Positions 31,863 to 41,769 are shown, numbered from the stretch's first letter. The stretch is 64,000 nt of DNA from UBA5239 sp040391785 (GCA_040391785.1 JBEBXH010000022.1:6331-70330); one strand, 5' to 3'. The notes: generated from the sequence alone by a model not told the origin. Numbers and translations: made by a program.

Positions 31863-34370
31863 TTAACTGCTCAGGTATTTGTTCAGGCCGGAGTATTGAT
31901 AGGTGACTTTGCGGCAGGCGTCGAGGTTTTCGCGGATGCTTACGGTGTCTTCCTTCAGCATGGATTGGTCGCTGTAGGTGAGCCGGCTGTAGGTCCGAAA
32001 AATCGTTTCTACGTGGCCCTTTAACTCGGGAATCTTCGACTCGACGAACAAGCCGTACTGCATCAGTTCCATGTTGCGGCGGCGCGGCATGCCGATCACC
32101 ACCAGCTGTTCGCGCACCGCCAGATAGGCGTTTTGAATCACCGATTCGGGGGCGTCCTCGGCATAGGCGGCATTGAAATAGCGGCGCTCGCGCACCAGGT
32201 GCATCAGCCGCGACAGGAAGGCTTTGATCATTTTCAAGCCCAGCAGCGTCGCGGTCAGCATTACCGCGAGGGGGATGAAAATATACCAGTGCGTACGCGA
32301 ATACATGATCAGGCCGCGACAGAATACGGCGAGCTTCATGAAACCACCCTTGATTTTTTCAGTGGCCATGGCGGCAAGGGTTTCCAACTTCTCCAATCCC
32401 TCCCCGGCGATACCGGGCAATAGCTTCTCGAACTGTTGATTGACCTGTTCGCGGATTGTTTCCGGCGCGGTGGCGGCCTTCAGCAGGATCTGTTCCGCGG
32501 CGTTCAACTCTTCGCCTTCGATGTTGTAACGCTTGGCGCGGTTTTCCATGATGTATTTCTGGGCTTCCTTGGTAATTTCCGGAGGCGTCACCCGCCAGGA
32601 ATCGCCGAAGGGATCACGGAAAGATCCGATGCCAAACGGTGTGGTCCGCGACGGCAAGGCGCTCGGCGGCGTGGCGTCGAAGGTCAGCCAGCCCATTTCC
32701 TCGATGAAAATCTGCGTCCAGGCGTGGGCGTGATACTCGTGAATTTCGAAAAATCCGGTCAGCGCATTGTAGTTCCCCGGCGAGAACCCCGTCACCACCC
32801 GCGAGGGCAGCCCGGAGAGCCGCGCCATTACCGCCAACGTCCCGGCATAGTATTCGCAATGCCCGGTTTTCAGTTCAAATACGAAATAATCGGCCAGTTC
32901 CTTGTCCTCCGGCAGCGGATCGGCTTCGAGCTTGTAGGGGAAGTTTTCCCGCAGGTAATCACGCAGTTTTATGGCTTTGTCGTAGGGTTTCGTGATGTTC
33001 CGGATTAGCCCCTCGGTTCTTTTCGTCAACCGTTCCGAGATCTTCGGCAGCTTCAAATAATGTTCCCGCGGTACCTGTTCCGGCCAGTAATCCGGGGGAG
33101 GCTCCTTCATGACTTTCCTGTCATAGGGAACCTGCAGCGTGGAGGTCACTGTATAGCGGAATGGCGTCCGTGGAAACTCCAGCTGCATCAGCTCTGCCTG
33201 CCCGTCGTCGATATCGAAAATGAACCCCTGCTTCATGGCGCCGGCAAGCTCGAAACTCTGTACCCGGTAGGCGGCAAACAGTTGATAAGACACCCATTTT
33301 TCGATTGTAATCTGCTGCTGGAAGGCCTCCGTGATGATGCCGTCATTGTAGCTGGAACGCCGCCGCCTGAAATCGGTGGCGGCCCATTCCCGGCCGTCAT
33401 ACCGGTCGTACATTTTACCGACCCAGTACAGCTTCAGCGGAGCCTTGACCCGGAACACCAGGTCGGTGCCCTGCTCCGACGTAGTCGAGGCGCCGGAGCC
33501 CTGCCCTTTGACGTCGGTCGGTTTGTTGGACTGCAGTGATTGGTTGACTGGCGCGTTTTTCTTGTCAGTGGTTTCGGTGGCGTTCTTGCCGTCCGACTCG
33601 ACCACCCGCTTGGCGGTGGGGCGGATCTGCAACTTCGAGGACTTGAACCAGAACCTTGTATCGGCATGGTTCAACAGATCGTTTTCCGTATGAAACGATA
33701 CCTGGAAAATTCCCTCGCCCGGCTTGCGTTCCAGCGGAAACAAAACGAAAATATACCACGCCACCACCACGGTAAGCAGCAGATGCAGCAGCATGAAAAA
33801 CCAGTTGCGGCCCACGAACCGCAGCGGAACTTTCAGGTTGGCCCGGCGGCCCAGTGCCCGGCTCCGCGATGAGTAAAACAGCATCAGCATCAAGACAAAC
33901 GCCGGCACGAAAATCTTGATATAAATCGCCCGCGGAATCAGCGAGCCGTACAGCAGCATGAAAAACGAAATCAGCAGCAGATAGTCGTAATCCTCGGTTC
34001 GCTGCGCCAGAATGAAGCACAGCCCGATCCCGCAGATGGATTCCGCCAGCACTTTGTCCAGCGGCACGGAATTGTACAGCCGGAAGAGGAACCAGCAGAA
34101 CACCATCGTCACCACGCCCAGCTGCAGCAGATGGAAACGTTTCGAGCGCGACAGCAGCCGGTAGGGCAGATACGCGGACAATCCCAGCGGTATCGTTATG
34201 AACATCAGCCCCAGCGTATAGAGCGGGTCGGCGTGCTGCCACAGCGTGGCAATGAGCACCAGCTCGTACAGGATGATATAGACAAAATGCCAGTTCAGCC
34301 GCTGCGGTCCGCTGATCTGCGGCGGCTGGTAGGCCAGTGTTTTGTCTTTTTTAGTATTCGCCTTGCTCAT
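31863..34370 (-). CDS. TgpA-type membrane transglutaminase
   Basis: 835 residues. Five or six N-terminal transmembrane helices, a large extracytoplasmic transglutaminase domain and a further transmembrane helix near residue 700 (IFIPLAVMLTATLLGL). The catalytic triad is visible: Cys505 in TGHCEYYAG, His549 in HAHAWTQIF and Asp565 in TFDATPPS. A low-complexity linker with TTDKKNAPVNQS precedes it. Together with the upstream DUF58 and MoxR genes this is the common MoxR-DUF58-TgpA module, thought to remodel proteins in the envelope. It overlaps the DUF58 gene by 20 bases. Confidence 0.9.
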   Translation of the reverse strand: MSKANTKKDKTLAYQPPQISGPQRLNWHFVYIILYELVLIATLWQHADPLYTLGLMFITIPLGLSAYLPYRLLSRSKRFHLLQLGVVTMVFCWFLFRLYNSVPLDKVLAESICGIGLCFILAQRTEDYDYLLLISFFMLLYGSLIPRAIYIKIFVPAFVLMLMLFYSSRSRALGRRANLKVPLRFVGRNWFFMLLHLLLTVVVAWYIFVLFPLERKPGEGIFQVSFHTENDLLNHADTRFWFKSSKLQIRPTAKRVVESDGKNATETTDKKNAPVNQSLQSNKPTDVKGQGSGASTTSEQGTDLVFRVKAPLKLYWVGKMYDRYDGREWAATDFRRRRSSYNDGIITEAFQQQITIEKWVSYQLFAAYRVQSFELAGAMKQGFIFDIDDGQAELMQLEFPRTPFRYTVTSTLQVPYDRKVMKEPPPDYWPEQVPREHYLKLPKISERLTKRTEGLIRNITKPYDKAIKLRDYLRENFPYKLEADPLPEDKELADYFVFELKTGHCEYYAGTLAVMARLSGLPSRVVTGFSPGNYNALTGFFEIHEYHAHAWTQIFIEEMGWLTFDATPPSALPSRTTPFGIGSFRDPFGDSWRVTPPEITKEAQKYIMENRAKRYNIEGEELNAAEQILLKAATAPETIREQVNQQFEKLLPGIAGEGLEKLETLAAMATEKIKGGFMKLAVFCRGLIMYSRTHWYIFIPLAVMLTATLLGLKMIKAFLSRLMHLVRERRYFNAAYAEDAPESVIQNAYLAVREQLVVIGMPRRRNMELMQYGLFVESKIPELKGHVETIFRTYSRLTYSDQSMLKEDTVSIRENLDACRKVTYQYSGLNKYLSS

Positions 34371-35592
34371 GACAGAGTAACTCGTTGATATCGGTGTTGA
34401 AATTGACGGCCTGCGGCTTGAGGAGGCTTCCCTCGAATGCCGGGAGTGCCTTGCGGATCACCCGGGGCTGTTCGGGGTCGATGACCGGGAAATATTTTTT
34501 CGGCGCCAGGATCCAGCGCACTTCGATGTGGTTGGCGGTGAACTCCTCGAGCTGCTCGCTGATCATCTCGCTCTCGCCCATGGTCAGGCAGTAAAAAATG
34601 GAGTTCGGGTAAATCAGCTCCAGCCCGTAATCCAGCAGTTCATCCAGCTTCCCCTGCCCGGGCTGGACGATCGCCAGCGCGTTCAGCAGCTCGGAGTAAA
34701 TCCCGGAGGCATCGCCGCGGATGCGAAGTTTATCGCCCCCCGCAGTAAAGGTGATAAACTGTACCCGGCAATACATTTCCGAGAGATTGGCGAAAATGGA
34801 GCCGGCGATTTTCAGCAGAAATTCGAAGTTGTTTTCCTCCGGATCCCGCCCGACGTGCCGCGCTTCCGTGTCCAGGATCACCGTCACCTGATCCAGCGAC
34901 CCGGCCTCGAACTCCTTGACCATCAGCTTCCGCTTGGCGGCGGTCGACTTCCAATGGACGAAACGCAGTTCATCGGACGGCCGGTACTCGCGGATGCCGA
35001 AAAATTCCTGTCCGTGACCCGATATCCCCAGCGGCCGCCCTTCCGGCGACAAAATCGCCCGCCCCTCCAGGTGCATCGGCAGGTCGTCGAGCTTGACGAT
35101 CTCCGGGCCGACCATGACCTCGGCCGGCAGCCGGTACGTTTTGAAACGCGAAAAGAGCCCGGCCGGATCGCCCCCGATCAACGTGATGTACTTCAGTTCG
35201 AAAAATCCGCGCCGCCGGGTCGGCACCTGACGGTCGAAAATGATTTCCTGACGGGGGCGCATCGGCGGCAGTACACAACGGAAGAGGCCGCCCGGCGCAA
35301 ACGGAATACGCTCGCTGACCACCACCGCCTGCCGGAAGAAAAATCCACGGTTGCTTACCACCAGCGGCATGTTCAAACCGGTACCGCGCTGCCCGTCATT
35401 GCACGGCGCCCGGCGGATCCGGAACCCGTACAGCGAAAAAAGCGCCATCAGGAAGCTCGCACAGACCATCCCGACCAGCGAAGCCGCGGCCAAAGCGGTG
35501 CCCAGTCCGACATTGATCAGCGCCACCCCCACCGCGCCGACCGCTGCCAGCGAAAACACAATCCCGCGCGGCGTCGGCAAAATCCAGATCAT
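34351..35592 (-). CDS. DUF58 domain protein
   Basis: 413 residues. Two N-terminal transmembrane helices, then the DUF58 domain with its signature GIREYRPSDELRFVHWKSTAA and a vWA-like segment (VTVILDTEAR). Such proteins are partners of MoxR AAA+ ATPases and are believed to be chaperoned by them. Start overlaps the MoxR stop by 4 bases (ATGA), and the stop region overlaps tgpA, so the three are one translationally coupled unit. Confidence 0.9.
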   Translation of the reverse strand: MIWILPTPRGIVFSLAAVGAVGVALINVGLGTALAAASLVGMVCASFLMALFSLYGFRIRRAPCNDGQRGTGLNMPLVVSNRGFFFRQAVVVSERIPFAPGGLFRCVLPPMRPRQEIIFDRQVPTRRRGFFELKYITLIGGDPAGLFSRFKTYRLPAEVMVGPEIVKLDDLPMHLEGRAILSPEGRPLGISGHGQEFFGIREYRPSDELRFVHWKSTAAKRKLMVKEFEAGSLDQVTVILDTEARHVGRDPEENNFEFLLKIAGSIFANLSEMYCRVQFITFTAGGDKLRIRGDASGIYSELLNALAIVQPGQGKLDELLDYGLELIYPNSIFYCLTMGESEMISEQLEEFTANHIEVRWILAPKKYFPVIDPEQPRVIRKALPAFEGSLLKPQAVNFNTDINELLCHEQGEY

Positions 35593-36902
35593 ACCCCTTT
35601 GTCCTCGTTATCCATGGGAATTGATTCGAGAATACTGTCCAGCACGGCATGGACGCTTTTCCATTCGCCCTGGTTGCGGAGTTTCAGCCGCAGACGGTGC
35701 GACAGAACCGGCTTTGCCATGTCCCGCACGTCCTTCGGGATCACATAATCGCGCCCGTAATACGCGGCCAGGCTTTGCGTCACCCGCATCAGCGCCAGCG
35801 AGGCGCGCGGGCTGCAGCCGCCGATCAGCGCGGTATGCTCACGGGTAGCATTGGCGATTGCCACGATGTAGTCTTTGATCTTTTCGGAAATATGCACCTT
35901 GCGCACCAGCGCATGGCAGCGCAGCACGTCGTTGGATTTGATCACATACGAAATACGGTTCAGCGGATGCGACTCCGCCTGCGAAGTCAGGATTTCGCGC
36001 TCGGATTCCGGCGCGGGGTAGCCGATGGAGAGCTTCATCATGAAGCGGTCCAGCTGCGGCTCCGGCAGCGGGTACGTGCCGTGGTAATCGTCCGGGTTCT
36101 GGGTGGCGATCACAAAAAACGGCTTCGGCAGCACGTGCTGCCGCCCGTCGATGGTAATCACCGACTCGGACATACACTCCAGCAGACTCGACTGGGTACG
36201 CGGCGTGGTACGGTTGATTTCGTCCGCCAGAATGATATTGCCGAAAATCGGCCCGGGCACAAAGCGGAATTCGTTCTTGCCCGTGTCATAAATGCTCATG
36301 CCGGTGATGTCCGACGGCATCATGTCGGGCGTGAACTGAATGCGTTTGTAGTTGGCCTGAATCGACTTCGCCAGCGTCTGCGCCAGGATGGATTTGCCGA
36401 CACCCGGCATGTCCTCCACCAGCACGTGACCGTCGGCGAAGAGGCAGACGATCACATTGCGCACCACGTCCGGCTTGCCTTTAAATACCTTGGTGATATT
36501 GTCTTCCAACAGCGTGATCACGTTTTTCAGGAGCTCAACCGAATTGATTTCCTCGCCGTCGGCCTTCTCCACGCCGACGGCCTGCATCCGGGTCATGCTG
36601 TCCGGGTCGTTGAATACGATCATGCTGGACCCGATCTGGATCACATCCATGTGCTTGACCGGACAAGGCTCGGTGACCGGGGAGTTATTGATGAAGGTAC
36701 CGTTGGCGCTCTCGAGGTCCTTCAGCAGGAAAGTATCTCCGGAACGGCGGATTTCGGCGTGCCGTCGCGACACGTCGCTTTTGTTGATAATGACGTCGCA
36801 CTCGTTTCCGCGCCCGATTACCGCCACATTTTTATCCATCGGGAAGTCGCGGCTCTTGCCGTAACCTTCCTGAATTGTCAAAGTCGGGTTATTCAATAAC
36901 AT
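35589..36902 (-). CDS. MoxR-family AAA+ ATPase with N-terminal FHA domain
   Basis: About 437 residues. Residues about 12-95 are a complete forkhead-associated domain (VIGRGNECDVII, SRRHAEI, ESANGTFINN), and residues about 115-437 the MoxR ATPase. Walker A is MPGVGKS with Lys170, Walker B is ILADEINR, and the sensor segment is IATQNPDDYHGTYPLPE. FHA domains bind phosphothreonine, so this MoxR chaperone appears to be wired to a serine/threonine kinase pathway; a kinase is not in the window. The start at ATG 36902 is preferred to an upstream TTG. First gene of the MoxR-DUF58-TgpA operon. Confidence 0.92.
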   Translation of the reverse strand: MLLNNPTLTIQEGYGKSRDFPMDKNVAVIGRGNECDVIINKSDVSRRHAEIRRSGDTFLLKDLESANGTFINNSPVTEPCPVKHMDVIQIGSSMIVFNDPDSMTRMQAVGVEKADGEEINSVELLKNVITLLEDNITKVFKGKPDVVRNVIVCLFADGHVLVEDMPGVGKSILAQTLAKSIQANYKRIQFTPDMMPSDITGMSIYDTGKNEFRFVPGPIFGNIILADEINRTTPRTQSSLLECMSESVITIDGRQHVLPKPFFVIATQNPDDYHGTYPLPEPQLDRFMMKLSIGYPAPESEREILTSQAESHPLNRISYVIKSNDVLRCHALVRKVHISEKIKDYIVAIANATREHTALIGGCSPRASLALMRVTQSLAAYYGRDYVIPKDVRDMAKPVLSHRLRLKLRNQGEWKSVHAVLDSILESIPMDNEDKGV

Positions 36903-36919
36903 CGCCAATTTCCACCTCT

Positions 36920-37001
36920 GAAATTTTACTGTGTTGTGAGACTATAGCAGGGAAATGAAAAATTGAAAATGAAAATTGGAAAATGAAACGAGAAATTTTA
37001 C
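36920..37001. repeat. AT-rich word array with 10-bp flanking direct repeat
   Basis: GAAATTTTAC stands at 36920-36929 and 36992-37001. Between them, 36952-36988 is a run of GAAA/AATTG words with a 14-nt period (GAAAAT, GAAAATTG, GAAAAT). The right repeat copy contains the stop codon of the pseudopilin gene. One arm only, no inverse arm seen. Confidence 0.55.
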
Positions 37002-37693
37002 AGCGACCAGGAGTCCTGCTCCCACTCCTGCAAACTCCAGAAGCAGTTGCCAAGTACCGAGAGATTCAGGTACGGCGCGTAATTCCGCGCCGGCGACGCG
37101 TGCCAGCAGCAGCGGATCATCGGAAACATCGACAACGAACCCGAGTATTTGACCCCGGTGAAGGGATTTGAGCCGTTTTTCATGGCTTCCACCTTGATAT
37201 CCTGCCAGGACTTGGAGCCGTCGCCACCACCGCCGATGACCCAGTTGCAGACCGCTTCGCTGAATTCATAAAAATAACTGATCCGCTCAACGTCCCAGTT
37301 CGGATTGTTGCCGTTGGCGCCGTGAATGCTCACGCTCAAAGCATTGGGACGGTCGAAGGCGTTTTTGTATTCGCTGATGTCCACGCCGGGCTGAAACTGC
37401 AGCCACTCCGCGGGCGCCGTATCCACCGGGTTGCCGTCAAACGGACAGTGGTAAATCGCCAGCGTCTGGGTATAATCCGGGTACAGGCGCGAGATCCAGG
37501 GCACAAAGCGGTCGTTGTAATCACTCTGATACGCCAGGCTGAACACACCGAATTGCTTAAGATTGTTGATGCAGGAGGTCTGCCGTGCTTTGTTGCGGGC
37601 CTTGTTCAACGCCGGCAGCAGCATGGCCGCCAGGATCGCGATGATCACGATCACTACGAGGAGTTCAATGAGCGTGAAATTCTTCTTTTTCAT
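36998..37693 (-). CDS. Type II secretion-like pseudopilin
   Basis: 231 residues. The prepilin signal is short (MKKKN) and followed by the methylated helix FTLIELLVVIVIIAILAAML; the residue before the cut is Asn rather than Gly, and Glu10 is the +5 glutamate. LPALNKARNKARQTSCINNLKQ follows, as in the very large pseudopilin families of Lentisphaerota, Planctomycetota and Verrucomicrobiota. The C-terminal domain has scattered cysteines and tryptophans. Such proteins are assembled by a type II secretion/pilus machine; no core machine genes are near. It overlaps the end of the GT2 gene by 29 bases, with AAGGA upstream of the ATG. Confidence 0.88.
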   Translation of the reverse strand: MKKKNFTLIELLVVIVIIAILAAMLLPALNKARNKARQTSCINNLKQFGVFSLAYQSDYNDRFVPWISRLYPDYTQTLAIYHCPFDGNPVDTAPAEWLQFQPGVDISEYKNAFDRPNALSVSIHGANGNNPNWDVERISYFYEFSEAVCNWVIGGGGDGSKSWQDIKVEAMKNGSNPFTGVKYSGSLSMFPMIRCCWHASPARNYAPYLNLSVLGNCFWSLQEWEQDSWSL

Positions 37694-39245
37694 TTTCGGG
37701 TTCCTTCTGTTCGGCGCACAGGCCGTGATTGGTTTTTTCCCAGTAAAAAGGATTGGTAAAGAGTTGTATGAAGCCCTTCCAGGCGGCAAATGAGATCAGC
37801 AGCCAGTAAAACGGCATCAGAAATGCCATCGGCACCAGATGATAATTGCGGCGCTTGAGGCAGGCCGCCAGATGAATCAGTACAAACAACCCATTTGCCA
37901 GCAGCAGCAGCATACTGACGGCAAAGAGCACCACCGAGAGCCCCGCCCACAGCGCGCTCTCCGTTGGCCCCCAATACAGGAGCGGCCACGCCCGGAAGCG
38001 CATGCCGAGAATCTCCAATCCATTGTAACCGTTGAAGTTCTGCGGTCCGATGATCGTATTCGCCAGCGTGTCGCCATGCGCCAATGCGTGCCAGAGCAGC
38101 CCGAGGTAAACCAATCCGGCGATCCAGAAAAACACGTTTGCCAGCATCATGAACGAAGTCGCCCCCACGTTCATATAGAACCCGAGGTAACCGCGCAGCC
38201 CGAGGCGCTTGATCGTGTCGAGCGGGTGCCGGGTGTGGACCAGATGTGTCTGAATGAACCCCTTGACCCAGCGTGAGCGCTGCCGGACCCAGTTCCACAA
38301 CTGCGAATTGGCCTCCTCCCAGGTGGTGGAGTCCAGCACGCAGGTTTTGTGCCCGTCGGTGTAAATCCGGATGCCGAGGTCGCAATCTTCGGTGACGTTG
38401 AAGGGGTCCCAGCCGCCGCACTGTTTCAGTAGCCCGGTGCGGAAATGATTGGACGTACCGCCCAGCGGCAACGGCATGTCCATGGTGCTCAACCCCGGCA
38501 GCAGCAGGTCGAAGGTGGTCGAGTATTCGATGGTGAAAAATCGGGTCAGCCAGTTGTAACGCGAATTGTCGTAGTTCAGTTTCGCCTGAACACAGGCCAT
38601 ATCCGCGCTGGCGTGTTTGAACACATACCACGCCTTTTTCAGCTGGTCCGGCTCAGGGCGGTCCTCGGCGTCGTAGATCACGCAGAGCTCGCCGCGGGCG
38701 CGCTCCAGACCATAATTGCAGGCGCGCGGCTTGGTTTTCGGCACCATGCCGGGGATGATGATGACCTCGTAGCAATCCGGCAGATGGCACTGCTTCACCG
38801 CTTCCTGAGTCGAAATGTCATCGTTTTCCAACAGGATTTTGATGTCGAGCTTGTGCTTCGGGTAGTCCAGGCGGTTCATGTTGCGGACGATTTTGCCGGC
38901 GATGTTTGCCTCTTTGTAGAGCGGCAGGAAGATCGTGTAAACCGGCAGTTCGTCCTCGTCGATGGAGGCGTATTGCTCCGGAGTGACCTTGATTTCGCCG
39001 CGCCCGAGCAGCGACAGCGCCGCCGCCGAACAACGGCAGAACACCGCGCTGAAGTACCAGAACGCCATGACCGTGGTCAGCGCCATGACGAAGTAATCCC
39101 AGCGGTATTTCAGGAACACCAGCAACACGGCGGCCAGAGCGATATAAAATACGCCCTGCCTGCGGCTGATCGTGATATAAGCGCAAATATCGCCGGCGCG
39201 TACGATGAACCCGCGCGTCAAAGTATCAAGTTTATTTCCGTCCAT
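37665..39245 (-). CDS. Membrane-bound family 2 glycosyltransferase (synthase-like)
   Basis: 526 residues. Two N-terminal transmembrane helices, a GT-A catalytic domain, then three or four C-terminal helices. Processive-synthase motifs are present: the nucleotide-binding LLENDD, DAEDRP (DxD region), TEDCDLGIR (acid) and RQRSRWVKG (QxxRW). It resembles cellulose synthase and similar beta-glycan synthases that make and export a polysaccharide across the inner membrane. No PilZ domain seen. The pseudopilin gene overlaps its 3' end, so both are on one transcript. Confidence 0.88.
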   Translation of the reverse strand: MDGNKLDTLTRGFIVRAGDICAYITISRRQGVFYIALAAVLLVFLKYRWDYFVMALTTVMAFWYFSAVFCRCSAAALSLLGRGEIKVTPEQYASIDEDELPVYTIFLPLYKEANIAGKIVRNMNRLDYPKHKLDIKILLENDDISTQEAVKQCHLPDCYEVIIIPGMVPKTKPRACNYGLERARGELCVIYDAEDRPEPDQLKKAWYVFKHASADMACVQAKLNYDNSRYNWLTRFFTIEYSTTFDLLLPGLSTMDMPLPLGGTSNHFRTGLLKQCGGWDPFNVTEDCDLGIRIYTDGHKTCVLDSTTWEEANSQLWNWVRQRSRWVKGFIQTHLVHTRHPLDTIKRLGLRGYLGFYMNVGATSFMMLANVFFWIAGLVYLGLLWHALAHGDTLANTIIGPQNFNGYNGLEILGMRFRAWPLLYWGPTESALWAGLSVVLFAVSMLLLLANGLFVLIHLAACLKRRNYHLVPMAFLMPFYWLLISFAAWKGFIQLFTNPFYWEKTNHGLCAEQKEPENEKEEFHAH

Positions 39246-39284
39246 TTTTCATTTCATGTTTGGCATTTTTCTGCTTATGGGTAT

Positions 39285-39312
39285 ATTATAGCCTTGATAT
39301 TGATTTTTTGAA
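39285..39312 (-). promoter_or_regulatory. Promoter of the GT2/pseudopilin genes
   Basis: On the minus strand TTCAAA (39307-39312), 16-bp spacer, TATAAT (39285-39290), leading to a leader of about 33 bases. Confidence 0.6.
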
Positions 39313-39348
39313 TCTCGTATTTGAACTTTTTTCGAATTTATTGACGGT

Positions 39349-41769
39349 ATGAGACGTATTCTATATATCTTGATTCTGGTGCTCCTGGCACCCGCCATGG
39401 CCGCAGACACCTGGTTTGTGGAGAGCGGCGGCGGCGACCGCCGTGCCCTGCCCTCCGGCGAAGACGGCAAAATCGAAGTGACCGTAAACTCCGGCACCGC
39501 ACTGCTTTATCGCGAAAAAGAACGCACCGCGCCGCGCATGACCCGCGAGGAATGGGAGAAAACCACGCTGGTTTTCGAGGTCCGTTTCGACTCGACCGCC
39601 GTCCGGGAACTGCGCGGCAGCATTTTCGTCAAGGACAAGGACGGCTGGTGGTTCCAGGATCCGAACGAATTCAAGCTGGCCGCCGGCGAATGGCAAACCC
39701 TGAAACTCGATATCACGCCCGAAACCAGCCCGCTGATGCCGCAGGGACACCAGGGCGCGTGGAACACCTTTTTCGCCGTTTCCCGTTTGACCGCCGGGCT
39801 TTCCGTTTATCACAGCGCGGGCGAATACACCCTGCAGTGCCGGGCCATGCGGTTGGAAGGCAAGAGAACGGACGCCCCGTTGAACATCCTTGAGTGGCAG
39901 CTGCCGGAGACGGCCTCGGTTAACAACATCCTGCAGAGCACCTTCCAACTCTCCCGCGAATACTTCAATCCGTTCGATCCCGATGAAATCATGGCCGATT
40001 ACGAGGTCAAATATCCGGACGGCTCCACCCGGCAGTTCCCGGCGTTTTATACCATGGAATATGCCCGGCAGCGGCATTTCACCACCGAAATCAACACCCC
40101 GTCCGGGCGCGCTTACTGGGCGTTCCGCTTCACCCCGGAGAAACCGGGTGTTTACGAGTTCCGGCTGCTGGCGAAAGATCACACCGGCAAAACCGCCTCG
40201 ACTCCGTGGCGCAAGATCACCGCGCAAGTTGCCCCCGGCAAAGGTTTCGTCCGCGTAGCCCCGAACAATCACAATCTGAGGTTTGCCAACGGCGAGCTCT
40301 TTTTCCCGGTCGGTATCAACATCCACACCAACGTCGACCTGCGTAGCGAAATCGACTTTGAATTCGGCCACCTGCCGGATCAAGGCACTTATGATTACGA
40401 CGCCTATTTCGAGAAAATGGCTCCGAACGGCATCAACGCGGTGGAGATCTGGATGGCCGCCTGGAGCTTCGCCATCGAGTGGAACAGCGCCCGTCAGAAT
40501 TACCACGGCCTCGGCCGCTACAACCTCTGCAATGCCTCGCGCCTCGACCATATCCTGAACACTGCCCGCACCCGAAATATTTATGTGCACCTGACCCTCG
40601 ACAACCACACCAAGCTCACCAATCTGGAATGGGGTGACAACCCCTTCAATACCGCCAATCCGTTCAAGGACGCCAACGGTTCATTTCTGCAAAACACCAA
40701 CGATTTTTTCACCAACGAAACCGCCCGCAAGCTGAATCGCCAACGAAACCGTTATATCGCTGCGCGCTGGGGTGCCGATCCGGCGATTTTCGGCATCGAA
40801 CTCTGGAGCGAAGTCGACCTGGTGCCGAACTTCCAGCAGCTCTATGACAGCGAGGACCTGATGAGGTGGCACACGGAGGCCGCCTCCGAATTCCGCGCCA
40901 TGGACCAGGGCAGTCACCTGCTGACCACCCACTATTGCAGCGATTACAACCGGCTGCTGCGCTGGTACAAACTGCTCACACTACCGGTTTTCGACTACAT
41001 CGTCGGCGATGCCTACCGCAATCCCCGCCGGGTCCACTTCATTGACTTGATTACCGGCCATGCCGCCGGGGTGAAATATTTCGAGCGTCCCGTCATCATC
41101 ACCGAACAGGGCGGCGCAAGCTCCGGCCCCGGTCAAACGGGGTTCCGGCTGGCCGATATCCACACCGCCCCCTGGCTCGGACTGTTCCTGAACCTCTCCG
41201 CCGTGCCCTTTACCTGGTGGCACGACCTTGTGCATATCCGCAACGGCTATCCTCATTACAAAGGCTTCACTGACTTCATCCGCAACATCGACCTGACGAA
41301 ATCATACGAATACATGCCGCTTTCGGTGGGCCAACGCCACGACTGGGTCGACGCCCCGGCAACTTTTCAGGAACGCATGTTCCGGAACCGCATTATGGTC
41401 CGGGGTTCCGATTACTGCAATATGGATTTCGCCTACACTTACACCGGCTGGCCAGTCGGGCGCAACTACATCATACAAGGCATGTCCATGAATAACGATA
41501 AATTCATGGCCGGCTGGATTTTCAACCGGCCACACATGAACAACTATCCGCCATCCGGCCAATGGCTTCCGTATTTTCATGACTACCTGATCCAGCTGGC
41601 TCCCGGCCTCAAGCCGGGCCGTTATCTGGTGACTTTCTGCGATACCGTGACCAATCAGGTGCTGGACCGCCGCGAAACGGTCATTTCCAAGCCCGGCGAA
41701 GTGGTCCTGGTGCCGGTGCCATCCTTCCAGATCGACGTCGTTTTCAAAGTCGAGGAGGTGGAAAAGTGA
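39349..41769 (+). CDS. Secreted GH5-like glycoside hydrolase with DUF5060 domain
   Basis: 806 residues. Signal peptide at residues 1-18 (ending APAMAA). An N-terminal carbohydrate-binding-like region is followed by a DUF5060-like beta domain at about 180-300 (SREYFNPFDPDE, AYWAFRFTPEKPGVYEFRL) and a TIM barrel from about 310. Two glutamates fit the retaining mechanism: Glu488 in ELWSEVDLV and Glu586 in IITEQGG. A C-terminal beta domain closes the protein. Probably attacks a plant or host polysaccharide outside the cell. It overlaps the next large secreted protein by 4 bases (ATGA-type), so the two are a functional pair. Confidence 0.75.
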   Translation: MRRILYILILVLLAPAMAADTWFVESGGGDRRALPSGEDGKIEVTVNSGTALLYREKERTAPRMTREEWEKTTLVFEVRFDSTAVRELRGSIFVKDKDGWWFQDPNEFKLAAGEWQTLKLDITPETSPLMPQGHQGAWNTFFAVSRLTAGLSVYHSAGEYTLQCRAMRLEGKRTDAPLNILEWQLPETASVNNILQSTFQLSREYFNPFDPDEIMADYEVKYPDGSTRQFPAFYTMEYARQRHFTTEINTPSGRAYWAFRFTPEKPGVYEFRLLAKDHTGKTASTPWRKITAQVAPGKGFVRVAPNNHNLRFANGELFFPVGINIHTNVDLRSEIDFEFGHLPDQGTYDYDAYFEKMAPNGINAVEIWMAAWSFAIEWNSARQNYHGLGRYNLCNASRLDHILNTARTRNIYVHLTLDNHTKLTNLEWGDNPFNTANPFKDANGSFLQNTNDFFTNETARKLNRQRNRYIAARWGADPAIFGIELWSEVDLVPNFQQLYDSEDLMRWHTEAASEFRAMDQGSHLLTTHYCSDYNRLLRWYKLLTLPVFDYIVGDAYRNPRRVHFIDLITGHAAGVKYFERPVIITEQGGASSGPGQTGFRLADIHTAPWLGLFLNLSAVPFTWWHDLVHIRNGYPHYKGFTDFIRNIDLTKSYEYMPLSVGQRHDWVDAPATFQERMFRNRIMVRGSDYCNMDFAYTYTGWPVGRNYIIQGMSMNNDKFMAGWIFNRPHMNNYPPSGQWLPYFHDYLIQLAPGLKPGRYLVTFCDTVTNQVLDRRETVISKPGEVVLVPVPSFQIDVVFKVEEVEK

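Noticed and set aside
35649..36899. Plus-strand open frame opposite the FHA-MoxR gene
   Set aside because: Antisense shadow; the minus strand encodes perfect FHA and Walker motifs.
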